Assembly: GCA_036276235.1 (NCBI GenBank)
Contig: DATBDZ010000033.1
Location: 1 to 23,237, forward strand
Reading direction: 5' to 3'
Origin: JANWHF01 sp036276235
Lineage (GTDB): Bacteria > Planctomycetota > Phycisphaerae > Tepidisphaerales > Tepidisphaeraceae
Length of the DNA stretch: 23,237 nucleotides
Every line of letters begins with the position of its first letter. Within the stretch, counting starts at the first letter, position 1. A program made the position numbers and the translations under genes. Positions 1-8,757 of the stretch are shown here, one piece after another. Below the pieces are notes generated by a model that ran no database searches, had not been told where the DNA came from, and worked only from the letters and a program-made list of their open reading frames with translations.

Positions 1-2156
1 ATGGCGAGCCGCCGATGTACGTGATGGATAAGGACAGCAAGAAGGAAGGCCTTTCACCGCGCCAAGCCGGGTACGGCGATATCGTCATCCTCCTTCGCGC
101 CACCAAATATAAGGCCGGCCAGTTCGCGCAGATTCTCCGCGGCCAGGGGATTCCCGTTCATGCCGACAGCGGCAGCGGATTTTTCGAATCGACCGAAGTC
201 CGCGACATGCTCGCGCTGCTCGAGCTTCTGGAAAATCGCCGCCAGGATATTCCGCTGGCGACTGCTCTCCGCAGCCCACTGCTTGCCCTTCGCGGCGCGG
301 ACGATGCCATGGCGCGCATCCGCGCCGCCTACCCTGCGACGAATACTCGAAGCGCCTTCCACGAGGCGGCTCTTCGCTACGCAACGGAGCATTCGGACAA
401 TCTTGCGATGCAACTACGCGACTTCTTCGCGCAGCTCGATCGCTGGCGGCAAGCCAGCGCGCGGCGGCCGCTGGCGGAAGTCATCTGGCAGATTTACCGC
501 GAAACCGGATATCTCGCGTTCGTTGCCGGCCTCGTCGATGGCCAGCAGCGCGAGGCGAATCTGCTCTACCTGCATCAGCGTGCCGCGCAGTTCGCCAGCT
601 TTGGCCAGCACGGCGTCGCCGGTTTCCTCACATTTCTGCGCGAGCTGGAAGATGCGTCTGATCTGGGACCGCCGTCGGTGGTTTCGCAGGCGGAAAAAGT
701 CGTGCGGATCATGAGCGTGCATCGCTCCAAGGGTCAGGAATTTCCGATCGTGATCGTGGCTGATCTGGGGAAGTTGATCAATCATCAGGATTCGAGCGGG
801 CCGATATTGGCTGATCGCCGCGCGATGCTCGGGCTGTCGGTGGTCGATGAGTATCGCAACTGCCGCTATCCGTCGCTCGCTCTCGCGCTGGCGCGCGAGC
901 AGGTTCGCCGCCAGACGATGGCTGAGGAATTGCGCGTGCTATATGTCGCGATGACCCGCGCTCGTGAGCATCTGATTCTGGTTGGCACTGCCGCCGAGAA
1001 AAAGCCGCAGGAGTGGGTCACGCAATGGTCCGGCCGCGAGGGCGCGATGCCGGCGGAAGTGATTCTGGGCGCGCGCTCGATGCTCGACTGGCTCGGCCCC
1101 GTCGCGGCGGCAACGAGCGGCGTCCTGGAGATCAAGCCGCATTCCTGGGATGAAGTATCCGCATGGGGAGTCGCCGCTTCGCAGCGGCAGAGTTTCACAG
1201 CCGAGCAACAAAGGATGGCGCGCTTCGAGCCGCTGGAAACGGAGCCGCCGATCCCGCCCGCCGCAGCAAAGGTGATTCGCCGCGTGGCGTTTGAGTATCC
1301 GTTCAAATTCTACAGCGAGCTGCCGGCGGCGCAATCGGTGACGGCAAGAACGCATGCCTCTGCTGCAAAGCATTCGACACCAGACTCTGATTCCCTCCCC
1401 CGGTACTCCGGGGGAGGGTTAGGGAGGGGGCCGTTTGCGAAAGACCGTCATTCGGTACAACCCCCTCCCCAGCCCTCCCCCGGAGTACCGGGGGAGGGAG
1501 AAAGAGACGCAACGGGAGAAGGAGAAACAAGCGGACCTGAGGAGGAGGAAAGTGGCATTCCGGGGCAAGGCGAAAAAGTCGCTCCCGCGATTCGACTCTC
1601 GCAGCCCAACTTCCTGCTCGAAGAGCGCCCCCTCAACGCCGCCGACAAAGGCACGGCGACCCATCTAGTTCTGGAGCATTTCAACTTCGTCGGCGCGGGA
1701 GACTTGCCGGACATCGAAGCGCAAATCCAACATCTCATCTCCCGCAAGATGATGACAACCGCGCAGGCAGCCGCCGTCGATCGCGCGGCAATCCAATGGT
1801 TCCTGCAAACCGAATTGGGCCAACTCCTCCGCAAGCATTCGGCGATTCTGATCCGCGAGCTGCCGCTCTATTTCCCGGAGGATGTCGGCGCGAAAAGTCC
1901 GCTACCCTCTAATGACCCGCTCGACCGAATCATGATCCGCGGTCGCCTCGATCTGCTGTTGCCGCTGGATGATGGCGCGATCCTCATCGACTACAAAACC
2001 GATGCGATTGCAACGCAAGAGGTTCCCACCCGCGGCGAATTCTATCGGCCCCAGCTCCAGGCGTATGCGGAGGCATTTGAGAAGATCACGTCAAAGCGCG
2101 TTTCGCAGATTCTGTTGGTTTTCCTTTCGCCAAGAGTCGTGCATCGATTGACTTAA
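1..2156 (+). CDS. addA: AddA-type ATP-dependent helicase-nuclease, 3' part (5' end outside window)
   Basis: The reading frame is open from the first complete codon (base 3), so only the C-terminal part of a double-strand-break repair helicase-nuclease is present. The product would unwind and resect DNA ends with an AddB-type partner. Visible are an SF1 helicase second domain (DIVILLRATKY near the start; a VHRSKGQEFP motif near base 720; LRVLYVAMTRAREH near base 930) and a C-terminal RecB-type PD-(D/E)XK nuclease: GTATH near base 1650, GRLDLLL near 1940, LIDYKTD near 1985 and the QxxxY-like motif QLQAY near 2055. These nuclease residues all look intact. The linker between helicase and nuclease holds an in-frame palindromic repeat (1393-1498), translated as low-complexity Pro/Gly-rich peptide. 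The family assignment is firm; the choice of AddA over another UvrD/RecB-like nuclease-helicase is likely, because the order of motifs fits AddA. No AddB gene is in the window. Confidence 0.85.
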   Translation, partial: GEPPMYVMDKDSKKEGLSPRQAGYGDIVILLRATKYKAGQFAQILRGQGIPVHADSGSGFFESTEVRDMLALLELLENRRQDIPLATALRSPLLALRGADDAMARIRAAYPATNTRSAFHEAALRYATEHSDNLAMQLRDFFAQLDRWRQASARRPLAEVIWQIYRETGYLAFVAGLVDGQQREANLLYLHQRAAQFASFGQHGVAGFLTFLRELEDASDLGPPSVVSQAEKVVRIMSVHRSKGQEFPIVIVADLGKLINHQDSSGPILADRRAMLGLSVVDEYRNCRYPSLALALAREQVRRQTMAEELRVLYVAMTRAREHLILVGTAAEKKPQEWVTQWSGREGAMPAEVILGARSMLDWLGPVAAATSGVLEIKPHSWDEVSAWGVAASQRQSFTAEQQRMARFEPLETEPPIPPAAAKVIRRVAFEYPFKFYSELPAAQSVTARTHASAAKHSTPDSDSLPRYSGGGLGRGPFAKDRHSVQPPPQPSPGVPGEGERDATGEGETSGPEEEESGIPGQGEKVAPAIRLSQPNFLLEERPLNAADKGTATHLVLEHFNFVGAGDLPDIEAQIQHLISRKMMTTAQAAAVDRAAIQWFLQTELGQLLRKHSAILIRELPLYFPEDVGAKSPLPSNDPLDRIMIRGRLDLLLPLDDGAILIDYKTDAIATQEVPTRGEFYRPQLQAYAEAFEKITSKRVSQILLVFLSPRVVHRLT
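1393..1498. repeat. Family A palindromic repeat, copy 1, inside addA
   Basis: A 106-bp element with two 38-bp inverted ends (1393-1430 and 1461-1498) that differ at two positions and flank a 30-bp variable centre. Each end folds on its own: arms CCCTCCCCCGG and its complement around a TACT loop (1404-1407) on the left and AGTA (1484-1487) on the right. The inner part of each end is also a G-quadruplex pattern, G5-A-G3-TTA-G3-A-G5 at 1410-1430 on the plus strand and a similar one on the minus strand in the right end. It is read through in frame as part of the helicase-nuclease. A second copy lies at 23133-23237 with a different centre. The mechanism of spread is unknown. Confidence 0.93.
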
Positions 2157-2157
2157 A

Positions 2158-2302
2158 GTGGCACGGGTTTCCAACCCGTGGTCCTGGTACTCCAGGACAT
2201 TGGCCGGTACTCCGGCCAAATCAGCAAGGAGCGAAGCGACAAGTGGTTCGAGAGGTTTAATGCCGCGGAGTACCGCGGCCATGGGTTGGAAACCCATGCC
2301 AC
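2158..2302. repeat. Family B palindromic repeat, full-length copy
   Basis: A 145-bp element bounded by GTGGCA and TGCCAC and made of five hairpins. The outer two are CACGGGTT/AACCCGTG with loop TCC (2162-2180) and CATGGGTT/AACCCATG with loop GGA (2280-2298). The inner three have loops TACT (2188-2191), TACT (2208-2211) and AGTA (2269-2272). The halves mirror each other, so the whole is an imperfect palindrome. It begins two bases after the addA stop codon and could serve as the transcript end. An 82-bp left-half copy lies at 23005-23086. Confidence 0.92.
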
Positions 2303-2358
2303 ATCAATCACAAATGTTTCCCTTGACCGCGCCCCACCCTCACGCGACGATTGTTCGC

Positions 2359-3573
2359 ATGACCACCACACTCCTCAAATCTCTCGGATTCTTGCTGCTG
2401 GGGGCGAGCATGGCCGCGGCGGCGGATGCGCCGGCGGCAAAGGGTGAGATTCACTGGAAGAAGATCACCCTCTCGCGCGAGTTCCTCAGCGAGGGCGCGA
2501 ACTTCGGCGACTTCAATCATGATGGCAAAGTCGATGTCGTCTCCGGCCCCTATTGGTATGAAGGACCGGATTTCACGACGCGGCATGAATACATGAAGCC
2601 CGAGCCGAAGCTCAATCCGGATGGGCAGTATTCGCATAACTTCTTCGCCTATTCTTATAGCTTCAAAAATGACGGCTGGGATGACATCCTGATCATCGGC
2701 TTCCCCGGCGAGGACACGAGCTGGTACGAAAACCCGCGTGGCCAAACGCCGCCCGATGGGCATTGGGTTCGCCATAAGATTCTCGATGTCACCGACAACG
2801 AATCGCCGACCTTTGCCGATCTGCTGGGTAACGGCAAGCCGGTGCTCATCTGCATGACCAAAGGGAAGGCCGGCTACGCGCAGCCAGATTGGAGCGATCC
2901 GGGCAAGCCATGGACGTTTCACCCGATCGGCCCGGATAAAAAATATCAGCGCTTCACCCACGGCCTGGGCTTCGGCGACGTGAACGGCGACGGCAAGAAC
3001 GACATCCTCGTCGGCGACGGCTGGTACGAGCAACCCGCCACCCTCGACGGCGATCCCCTCTGGACATTTCACCCGTTCAAGTTTGCCGACCCCGGCGGCT
3101 CGCAGATGTTCGTCTACGACGTCAACGGCGACGGCAAGCCCGATGTCATCACCGCGCTGCAAGCGCACGGCTACGGAGTCGTCTGGTGGGAACTAAAGGA
3201 GCCCGGCAATTTCGAGAAGCACGTGATCGTCGGCAAAACCGCCGCTGAGAATCCGCAAGGCGTCGTCTTCTCAGAGCCGCACGCGATCGATTTTGTTGAC
3301 ATCAACGGCGACGGCCTCCCCGACATCGTCACCGGCAAACGCTGGTACGCCCACGGCTCCAACCCCAAGGGCGACCCGGACGCGCAAGGCCCCGCCGTTC
3401 TCTATTGGTTCGAGCTGAAGCGCGAGAACGGCAAAGTCGAGTGGATCGCCCACAAAATCGACGACGACTCAGGCGTAGGCACGCAGGCGATCGCCGCCGA
3501 CGCGTTCCACACCAAGCATCCGGCGATCGTGATTGGAAATAAGAAAGGAACGTTTGTGTTTGTGCAGGAATAG
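2359..3573 (+). CDS. Secreted FG-GAP/VCBS repeat protein
   Basis: A 404-residue protein. The ATG at 2359 was chosen because it gives a signal peptide at once (MTTTLLKSLGFLLLGASMAAAA, split here as MTTTLLKSLG then FLLLGASMAA); an in-frame ATG at 2314 and the longer open frame would bury it and run back into the repeat upstream. No clear ribosome binding site is visible. Four calcium-binding-type FG-GAP motifs are seen: DFNHDGKVD (residue 51), DVNGDGKND (207), DVNGDGKPD (254) and DINGDGLPD (314). The family folds as a beta-propeller, usually outside the cytoplasm, and is abundant in Planctomycetota; no catalytic residues are apparent and its ligand is unknown. Aromatic GWYE/RWYAHG strands follow each motif. 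The gene stands alone between a repeat upstream and repeat-rich DNA downstream. Confidence 0.85.
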   Translation: MTTTLLKSLGFLLLGASMAAAADAPAAKGEIHWKKITLSREFLSEGANFGDFNHDGKVDVVSGPYWYEGPDFTTRHEYMKPEPKLNPDGQYSHNFFAYSYSFKNDGWDDILIIGFPGEDTSWYENPRGQTPPDGHWVRHKILDVTDNESPTFADLLGNGKPVLICMTKGKAGYAQPDWSDPGKPWTFHPIGPDKKYQRFTHGLGFGDVNGDGKNDILVGDGWYEQPATLDGDPLWTFHPFKFADPGGSQMFVYDVNGDGKPDVITALQAHGYGVVWWELKEPGNFEKHVIVGKTAAENPQGVVFSEPHAIDFVDINGDGLPDIVTGKRWYAHGSNPKGDPDAQGPAVLYWFELKRENGKVEWIAHKIDDDSGVGTQAIAADAFHTKHPAIVIGNKKGTFVFVQE

Positions 3574-3580
3574 GCCGCTG

Positions 3581-3777
3581 CGCGGAATTCCGAAATCCGA
3601 ATTCCCGAAATCCGAATCATATCCGAATGACGAAAGAAGATGTCACGCGAAGAAGCGAAGAGACGAAGAAGCCGTCAGCATTCCTTCGCTTCTTCGTCTC
3701 TTCGCGTGACATCTATTCGGAATTTGGTCATTTAGTCATTCGGATTTGATTCGGATTTCGGGGATTCGGAATTCGGG
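3581..3777. repeat. Nested inverted repeat (GAATCC-rich outer arms, GAAGA-rich inner arms)
   Basis: The outer arms (about 3581-3634 and 3724-3777) consist of repeated CCGAAATCCGAAT-like words and are near reverse complements. Inside them, the inner arms at 3638-3672 and 3688-3714 share GATGTCACGCGAAGA and differ by an 8-base insertion (AGCGAAGA). The whole could form one long cruciform. It lies just after the FG-GAP gene stop and before a convergent gene, so it could end transcription from both sides. No coding potential is seen. Confidence 0.88.
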
Positions 3778-3814
3778 TCGGCCGCTGGCGTGCAGCTTCA
3801 GTGAATCGAGCAAA

Positions 3815-3856
3815 TCCCCTCACCCCAGCCCTCTCCCCTGAGTACAAGGGAGAGGG
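3815..3856. repeat. Solo half of a family A-like repeat
   Basis: The sequence CCCCTCACCCCAGCCCTC and the hairpin after it resemble the right end of family A. The hairpin (3829-3856) has arms CCCTCTCCCCTG and CAAGGGAGAGGG with one C-A mismatch and the loop AGTA at 3841-3844, the same loop as in families A and B. Together with the nested repeat before it, it fills the gap between the FG-GAP gene and the convergent delta-60 gene; the remaining bases up to 3925 show nothing recognisable. Confidence 0.8.
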
Positions 3857-3925
3857 AGGAAGTCGCGCCGCGTTTTCACACTGTTAGATCATCATCGTTT
3901 GATCATCATCGCGGCAAAAGCCCGA

Positions 3926-6106
3926 TCAGGAGATCACCAGTTGCGGGCCGTTATTCGCCGCTTCGCGCGAATTGAAAAGAACGATCGGCGTGCTCGGCGA
4001 CGGGTTCTTCAGCTTGAGGGTGATCACCGTCCGGCGCAGCGCCAGTTGTGTCTTGATGAACGTCGTCAGGTCGAAAGTGTAAAGGCGCGGGGTGGTGCCG
4101 GTGATCGTCGCGCTACCCACCGCGCTGCCGCTGGGGGCGGGCTTGTTGTTGAAGGTAATACCAGTTTCTGACCAGGTCGAATTGAGCACGGGGAAGATCT
4201 GCGTGACGACGCCGCTGCTGGATGCGGCGCTGAGTTCGCCGAAGAGCTGGAGCTGAACTGAATTGACGTTCGTGATGCCGGTCAGATCAAACTTCAGGAA
4301 CGCCACGCGGTTTTGGCCCGTGGTGCCGGCCTTCACCTTGATTTGCGCAAAGGAACCGAAGTTGGCATTGGCATTAGCGCCGTCGTTCACATGGGCGTCG
4401 GCGATGTCCTTGATGGTCTTCACATCGTCCTGGATATTGATCGTTGCGGTTTTGGGCGTGCCCAGGTCATAGAGCGGATCGGTGTTGATCGTGAAGATGG
4501 CAGTCTCGTTTCCTTCGATCACTTTGTCATCGATCGGCGTGAGCGTCACCTGTGTGGAGATCGCATTGGCGGGGATATCCACGAACGGATGAGAAATCGG
4601 CCCAAGGATAACAGGCGGCGGCACGGTCAGGCCGCTCAGCGTGTAATCGTTGGTATGGTTCTTCACCGAAAGCAGCGACGGCGCGGTCGCGGTGCCGCCG
4701 ATGGTGAAGTAGACGCGTGTGGGGAACGGCAGGCGCTGATCGCGCGTGACGAGGAACGTCCCGGTCTGGGATCCATGCTCGCTGGCAGCGGTGTTGATCG
4801 CGGTGACGGCGACGCTGGGGCCGATATCGAAGTAGCGCGCCGTCTGGAACGCGTCGCCGCCGGCGGCAATGATCGTGCGATTAGGCCCCAGGGCCAGCGC
4901 AACAATGCCGTGGCTGACGCCGCCGAATGCCGCCGTGATGACCTTTCCACCATTTCCAAAACCTGTGTCGAGCTTGCCATTGAGCGTATAGGCGGCGAGG
5001 GCAAATTCGTTGTTCGAGGTGCCGCCCACGATGAGGCGATTGGCAAACCCGTTGACGATGGCGTTTGACTGGGTGACTCCGCTGGCCAGCAGCGGCGTTC
5101 GGACAACGCCCTTCGCACCGAATTTCCCATCAAGGGCGCCGGTGTTGGTGAGGCCAACCATCATGAACTGAGTGGGCGCGCTTTGGGGACGATCAAACCC
5201 GGTCAGGACGATCCGTCCGCTGCCTTCAATCGCGATGCCTTGTGCCGCCGTGTTATCACTGCTGATGTTCACCAGGCGCTGGCCGTCAGAATCAAAAGTG
5301 TGGTCTGGAGTGCCGTCGGGATTCAAGCGGGCGACGGCGATCGTATCGCCAGGATTGGAAAAATCGATCTGCCCTCCGGCGACAACAATATGCCCGTAAT
5401 CCGGGTTGCTGGCGGGAGTGCCGTTGTAGTCGAGGGCAACGGCATTGGCGTCTTCCGACTTGCCGAAGTTTACCTGGGTCTTACCGGAATTGCCGAAGCC
5501 CCCGTCCAGGGAACCGTCGGTGTTCAGGCGCACGATCTCAAAGTCATGGTTATCCGACAACGCTCCCTCGAGAACCCCGCCGACGACGACGATTTTCCCA
5601 TCCTTCTGGAGCGTGAGGGCATCGGGCCTGCCGTCGAAGGCCAGGCTGACATTGACCACGCCGTCGCCGTCGAAGGCGTTGTCAAATGACCCATCCGGGA
5701 GAAAGCGCAGAACGTCAAAAGTTTCCTGCAGGCTGCGGTCCGACGAAACGACTATTTTTCCATCGGGCTGGATCGCCACGCCCGATGGCACAATATCGTC
5801 GCCCCCGCCATAACCGGTGACGACTTCGCCGTTGTGTGTCGGACCAAATGTTGTGTCGGGGGTGCCGTTGGCGTTGAAGCGCGCCATTGCCAGCGAACCA
5901 TCGCTCGCGTATCCGACCTCGACGATCTTTCCATCCGATTGCACTGCCATCGCCGTGGCGGCAGCGGTGATTGGCCCAAAATTGAGAGTCGCCGTTCCGT
6001 GGCCGTTAAAGCTGGGATCCAGTCCCCCCGCGCTCAGCAGCCGGCGGGTTTCAAGTGCCTGGACGAAACTCATCGCCCGATTCCGACCGAGATGGTTCTG
6101 TTTCAT
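3926..6106 (-). CDS. Delta-60 repeat / Calx-beta-like / DNRLRE domain surface protein, paralog 1
   Basis: A 726-residue protein. The ATG at 6106 was chosen because AGAGGG lies a few bases upstream and because the N-terminus then aligns residue for residue with the paralog next door; the open frame goes ten codons further. Order: a QALETRRLLSAG motif (residues about 16-27), about seven delta-60 repeats with words such as AMAVQSDGKIVEVG and LNANGTPDTTF-like ends (to about 430), a Calx-beta-like domain with VTLTPIDDKVIEGNET (about 440-555), and a DNRLRE/CBM96-like domain with DAHVNDG, VAFLKFDLTG, WSETGITFNNKP and FNSREA (about 560-725). Delta-60 repeats form propeller-like folds; the C-terminal domain is found in secreted and carbohydrate-associated proteins. 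There is no hydrophobic signal peptide; the RRLLSA motif resembles the short N-terminal motif described for planctomycete extracellular proteins. A structural or adhesive surface role is inferred. Confidence 0.85.
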   Translation of the reverse strand: MKQNHLGRNRAMSFVQALETRRLLSAGGLDPSFNGHGTATLNFGPITAAATAMAVQSDGKIVEVGYASDGSLAMARFNANGTPDTTFGPTHNGEVVTGYGGGDDIVPSGVAIQPDGKIVVSSDRSLQETFDVLRFLPDGSFDNAFDGDGVVNVSLAFDGRPDALTLQKDGKIVVVGGVLEGALSDNHDFEIVRLNTDGSLDGGFGNSGKTQVNFGKSEDANAVALDYNGTPASNPDYGHIVVAGGQIDFSNPGDTIAVARLNPDGTPDHTFDSDGQRLVNISSDNTAAQGIAIEGSGRIVLTGFDRPQSAPTQFMMVGLTNTGALDGKFGAKGVVRTPLLASGVTQSNAIVNGFANRLIVGGTSNNEFALAAYTLNGKLDTGFGNGGKVITAAFGGVSHGIVALALGPNRTIIAAGGDAFQTARYFDIGPSVAVTAINTAASEHGSQTGTFLVTRDQRLPFPTRVYFTIGGTATAPSLLSVKNHTNDYTLSGLTVPPPVILGPISHPFVDIPANAISTQVTLTPIDDKVIEGNETAIFTINTDPLYDLGTPKTATINIQDDVKTIKDIADAHVNDGANANANFGSFAQIKVKAGTTGQNRVAFLKFDLTGITNVNSVQLQLFGELSAASSSGVVTQIFPVLNSTWSETGITFNNKPAPSGSAVGSATITGTTPRLYTFDLTTFIKTQLALRRTVITLKLKNPSPSTPIVLFNSREAANNGPQLVIS

Positions 6107-6261
6107 TTGCGCCCTCTGATGGTAAATGCCGGCCAAACGCCTCCCCCGCGAGGTCGCCCTGCTTGGGGCCGGACCCTCAAAGAATATCGCTCATCCCGCA
6201 ACAGCAGTGGCGGGCGTCGCGATTTATGCCATATTGTTGCGATCAGGTCGAACTGTCAACC

Positions 6262-8481
6262 TTACGTCATTAGCAACTGCGGGCCGTTGGACGCCGCTTC
6301 GCGCGAGTTGAAAAGTACGATCGGCGTGCGCGCTGCCGGGTTCTTCAGTTCAAGCGTGATCACCTTGGTGCCCAGCGCCAGTTGTGACTTGATGAACGCC
6401 GTCAGATCGAAGGTGTAGAGCCGCGGGGTCGTGTCTAGGATCGTGGCACTGGCCAGCGCGCTGCCGGTGGGAGCGGGTTTGTTGTTGAAGGTGATGCCGG
6501 TTTCCGACCAGGTTGTATTCGGTACTGCGAAGATTTGAGTCACCACGCCGCCGGTCGATGCGGCGCTGAGCTCGCCAAAGAGCTGGAGCTGCACGGAGTT
6601 CACGCTGGTGATGCCCGTCAGATCAAACTTCAGAAATGCGACGCGGTTTTGGCCGCTGCTACCGGTCTTTACTTTGATCTGGCCCGCGGTGCCGAAGTTG
6701 AGATTGGCGTTGCCGCCGTCATTCACGTGCGCGTCGGCGGTGGGCTTGAGCGTCTTCGCGTCATCCAGAATGCTGATGGTTGCCGAGGCCGGCGTGCCTT
6801 GATCATAAAGGGGATCGGGAACAATCGAAAAGCTGGCGGTCTCGGTTCCCTCAATGATCTTGTCATCGACAGGCGTGAGCGTGACGAGCGTGGATGTCTG
6901 ATCCGCGGGAATGTCAACGTAAGGATGCGGATTTTCTCCCAGGTGAAGGGTCGGGAGGATAGTCATGCCGCTGAGCGTGTAGTCGTTGCTGTGGTCTTTG
7001 ACGGCCAGGGCCGTGGGCGATGTCGCGGTGCCGCCGATCGTGAAGTAGACGCGGGTGGGGAATGGGAGCCGCAGATCGCGGGTCACAACAAACGTCTCAG
7101 GTTGCGGGCCCTTCTCGCTGGCGGTCTTGATGATCGCAGTGACGGCGACGCTCGGGCCAATGTCGAAGTAGCGCGCGGTTTGGAATGCATCCTCGCCCGC
7201 CGCGACGATCGTGCGGTTCGGGCCAAGCGCCAGCGCTTCGATAACGTGGCTGGTGCCGGCAAAGCCCGGCGTCGTCACCTTTCCGCCGATTCCAAATGCG
7301 GGATCAAGCTTTCCATTGACGGAGTAGGCGGCAAGCGCGAATTGATCTCCGGCATTTCCGCCAAGGATGATGTCCTGGGTAAATCCGTTGACAATCGCAT
7401 GTGCGTGGGATGAGCCGGCGTTGAAGGACGTGGTTACGACGCCGTTCGATCCAAATAATGAGTTATTGGCGCCGGCAGAGGTCAAGCCCATGAGCAGAAA
7501 TTGCTTCGGAGAGTTGGGCGTGGGTGCAATCGTGCCGCCAACCACGATCTGGCCCGCCGGTTCGATCACCACTCCACTGGCGTCGGCATAGTTCTCGCCG
7601 GCGATGGTAATGAGCCGCTTGCCGGTTCCGTTAAAGCTCTTATCCAATGTGCCATTGGTGTTGAAGCGGGCGAGGCCTATTTTGCTCGCGACGATGTTGC
7701 CGTCGCCGAAAACTGTTTGATCGCCGACGACAACGATGTGGCCGAAGTCCGGATTATCGGCGGCCGTGCCGTGGTAGTCGATCGTGACAGCCGTCGCCCC
7801 TTCGAAGCCGTTGTAGTCAACGGTCGTGGTACCAGAGCGCACAGTTGGTAAACCGGGAGCGCTGACAAGGACATCACCGAACGAGCGGTCGAGCGATCCG
7901 TTGGCGTTAAGACGAGCGATAAAAAAATCCGCATCGATTTCGACATCCCCGCCGACCACGACGATTTTTCCATCCTGCTGAATAGCCAGCGCCGCTGGAT
8001 CGCCGTTCGTGTTGAAGCCGACGTCCACATTGACGATGCCATCGCTGTCGAATGTCTTATCGAAAGAACCATCTGGATTAAAGCGAAGGACGTCGAACGT
8101 ATGGAAATTTCGGGACGCCGCGACAACGATCTTCCCGTCCGGCTGAATCGCCACGGCACGTGCCTGTACGTCTGTCGAGCCGGCGTAGGCGGTAACCAGC
8201 ACTCCGCTGTGGCTGGGGCCGAAGGTGGTGTCGGGGGAGCCGTCGGCATTGAGCCGCGCCAGCGCCAGCTGACCGTCGCTGGCCTCTCCTACTTCCACAA
8301 TCTTTCCATTCGATTGAACAGCCATGGCGTTCAGGAAGACCGTCAGCGGCCCGAAGTTAACCGAGGCCTTTCCATCCCCGCTGAAACTCAGGTCCAGCCC
8401 GCCGGCGCTCAGCAGCCGGCGGGTCTCGAGTGCTTCGATAAAATGAGTTGCGTGTTTTCGTGTGAGACGAGTGGATGTCAT
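6262..8481 (-). CDS. Delta-60 repeat / Calx-beta-like / DNRLRE domain surface protein, paralog 2
   Basis: A 739-residue tandem paralog of the protein encoded downstream, with the same domain order and closely similar sequence throughout (for example AMAVQSNGKIVEVGEASDG and VAFLKFDLTGIT). The ATG at 8481 has GGGAGAGA about eight bases upstream; the ATG at 8487 is possible but sits too close to it, and the open frame reaching 8574 is unsupported. The N-terminus is MTSTRLTRKHATHFIEALET followed by RRLLSAGGLD, exactly matching the spacing in paralog 1. It is slightly longer, mainly because one delta-60 repeat carries an insertion around the VLVSAPGLPTVRSGTTT stretch. The Calx-beta-like block has VTLTPVDDKIIEGTETA and the last domain ends with VLFNSREAASNGPQLL. 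The two genes are 155 bases apart and probably arose by duplication; whether they share a transcript is not clear. Confidence 0.85.
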   Translation of the reverse strand: MTSTRLTRKHATHFIEALETRRLLSAGGLDLSFSGDGKASVNFGPLTVFLNAMAVQSNGKIVEVGEASDGQLALARLNADGSPDTTFGPSHSGVLVTAYAGSTDVQARAVAIQPDGKIVVAASRNFHTFDVLRFNPDGSFDKTFDSDGIVNVDVGFNTNGDPAALAIQQDGKIVVVGGDVEIDADFFIARLNANGSLDRSFGDVLVSAPGLPTVRSGTTTVDYNGFEGATAVTIDYHGTAADNPDFGHIVVVGDQTVFGDGNIVASKIGLARFNTNGTLDKSFNGTGKRLITIAGENYADASGVVIEPAGQIVVGGTIAPTPNSPKQFLLMGLTSAGANNSLFGSNGVVTTSFNAGSSHAHAIVNGFTQDIILGGNAGDQFALAAYSVNGKLDPAFGIGGKVTTPGFAGTSHVIEALALGPNRTIVAAGEDAFQTARYFDIGPSVAVTAIIKTASEKGPQPETFVVTRDLRLPFPTRVYFTIGGTATSPTALAVKDHSNDYTLSGMTILPTLHLGENPHPYVDIPADQTSTLVTLTPVDDKIIEGTETASFSIVPDPLYDQGTPASATISILDDAKTLKPTADAHVNDGGNANLNFGTAGQIKVKTGSSGQNRVAFLKFDLTGITSVNSVQLQLFGELSAASTGGVVTQIFAVPNTTWSETGITFNNKPAPTGSALASATILDTTPRLYTFDLTAFIKSQLALGTKVITLELKNPAARTPIVLFNSREAASNGPQLLMT

Positions 8482-8627
8482 ATGCATTCTCTCCCGACAA
8501 ATGCTACTGAAAGCTACAGCTGGCGAAATTGCCCTGTTCCGGGCGGCACTTCGACCGCTTCTCCTGTATTTCAAAGCGATAATTCAGGCGGATTTGCGCC
8601 AAAGGCACGGCACGTCGATGCGCCGAC

Positions 8628-8661
8628 TTTTCCACCGCTTGGCGCGAAAAACCGTGGATAA
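8628..8661. promoter_or_regulatory. Two DnaA-box-like 9-mers in opposite orientation
   Basis: CGTGGATAA at 8653-8661 is the reverse complement of TTATCCACG, one base from the DnaA consensus TTATCCACA. TTTTCCACC at 8628-8636 differs at two positions. They are 16 bases apart. DnaA is known to control ribonucleotide reductase genes in Escherichia coli, but two imperfect 9-mers can easily occur by chance. Confidence 0.22.
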
Positions 8662-8757
8662 CTTGGCCGGCGACAAGATTGTTCACGTGCCGCAAAATTC
8701 TTTGCTGTATCCTAACCTTCGCTGCCTCAATCGTTAACGAACCTCCGGCTCGCTTCG

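Noticed and set aside
4313..5068. Plus-strand open frame of 251 codons
   Set aside because: It lies opposite the delta-60 protein gene, which has repeats and domains; the plus-strand product is Arg/Asp-rich and lacks family features. The frames at 6535-7413 and 5183-5689 were rejected for the same reason.
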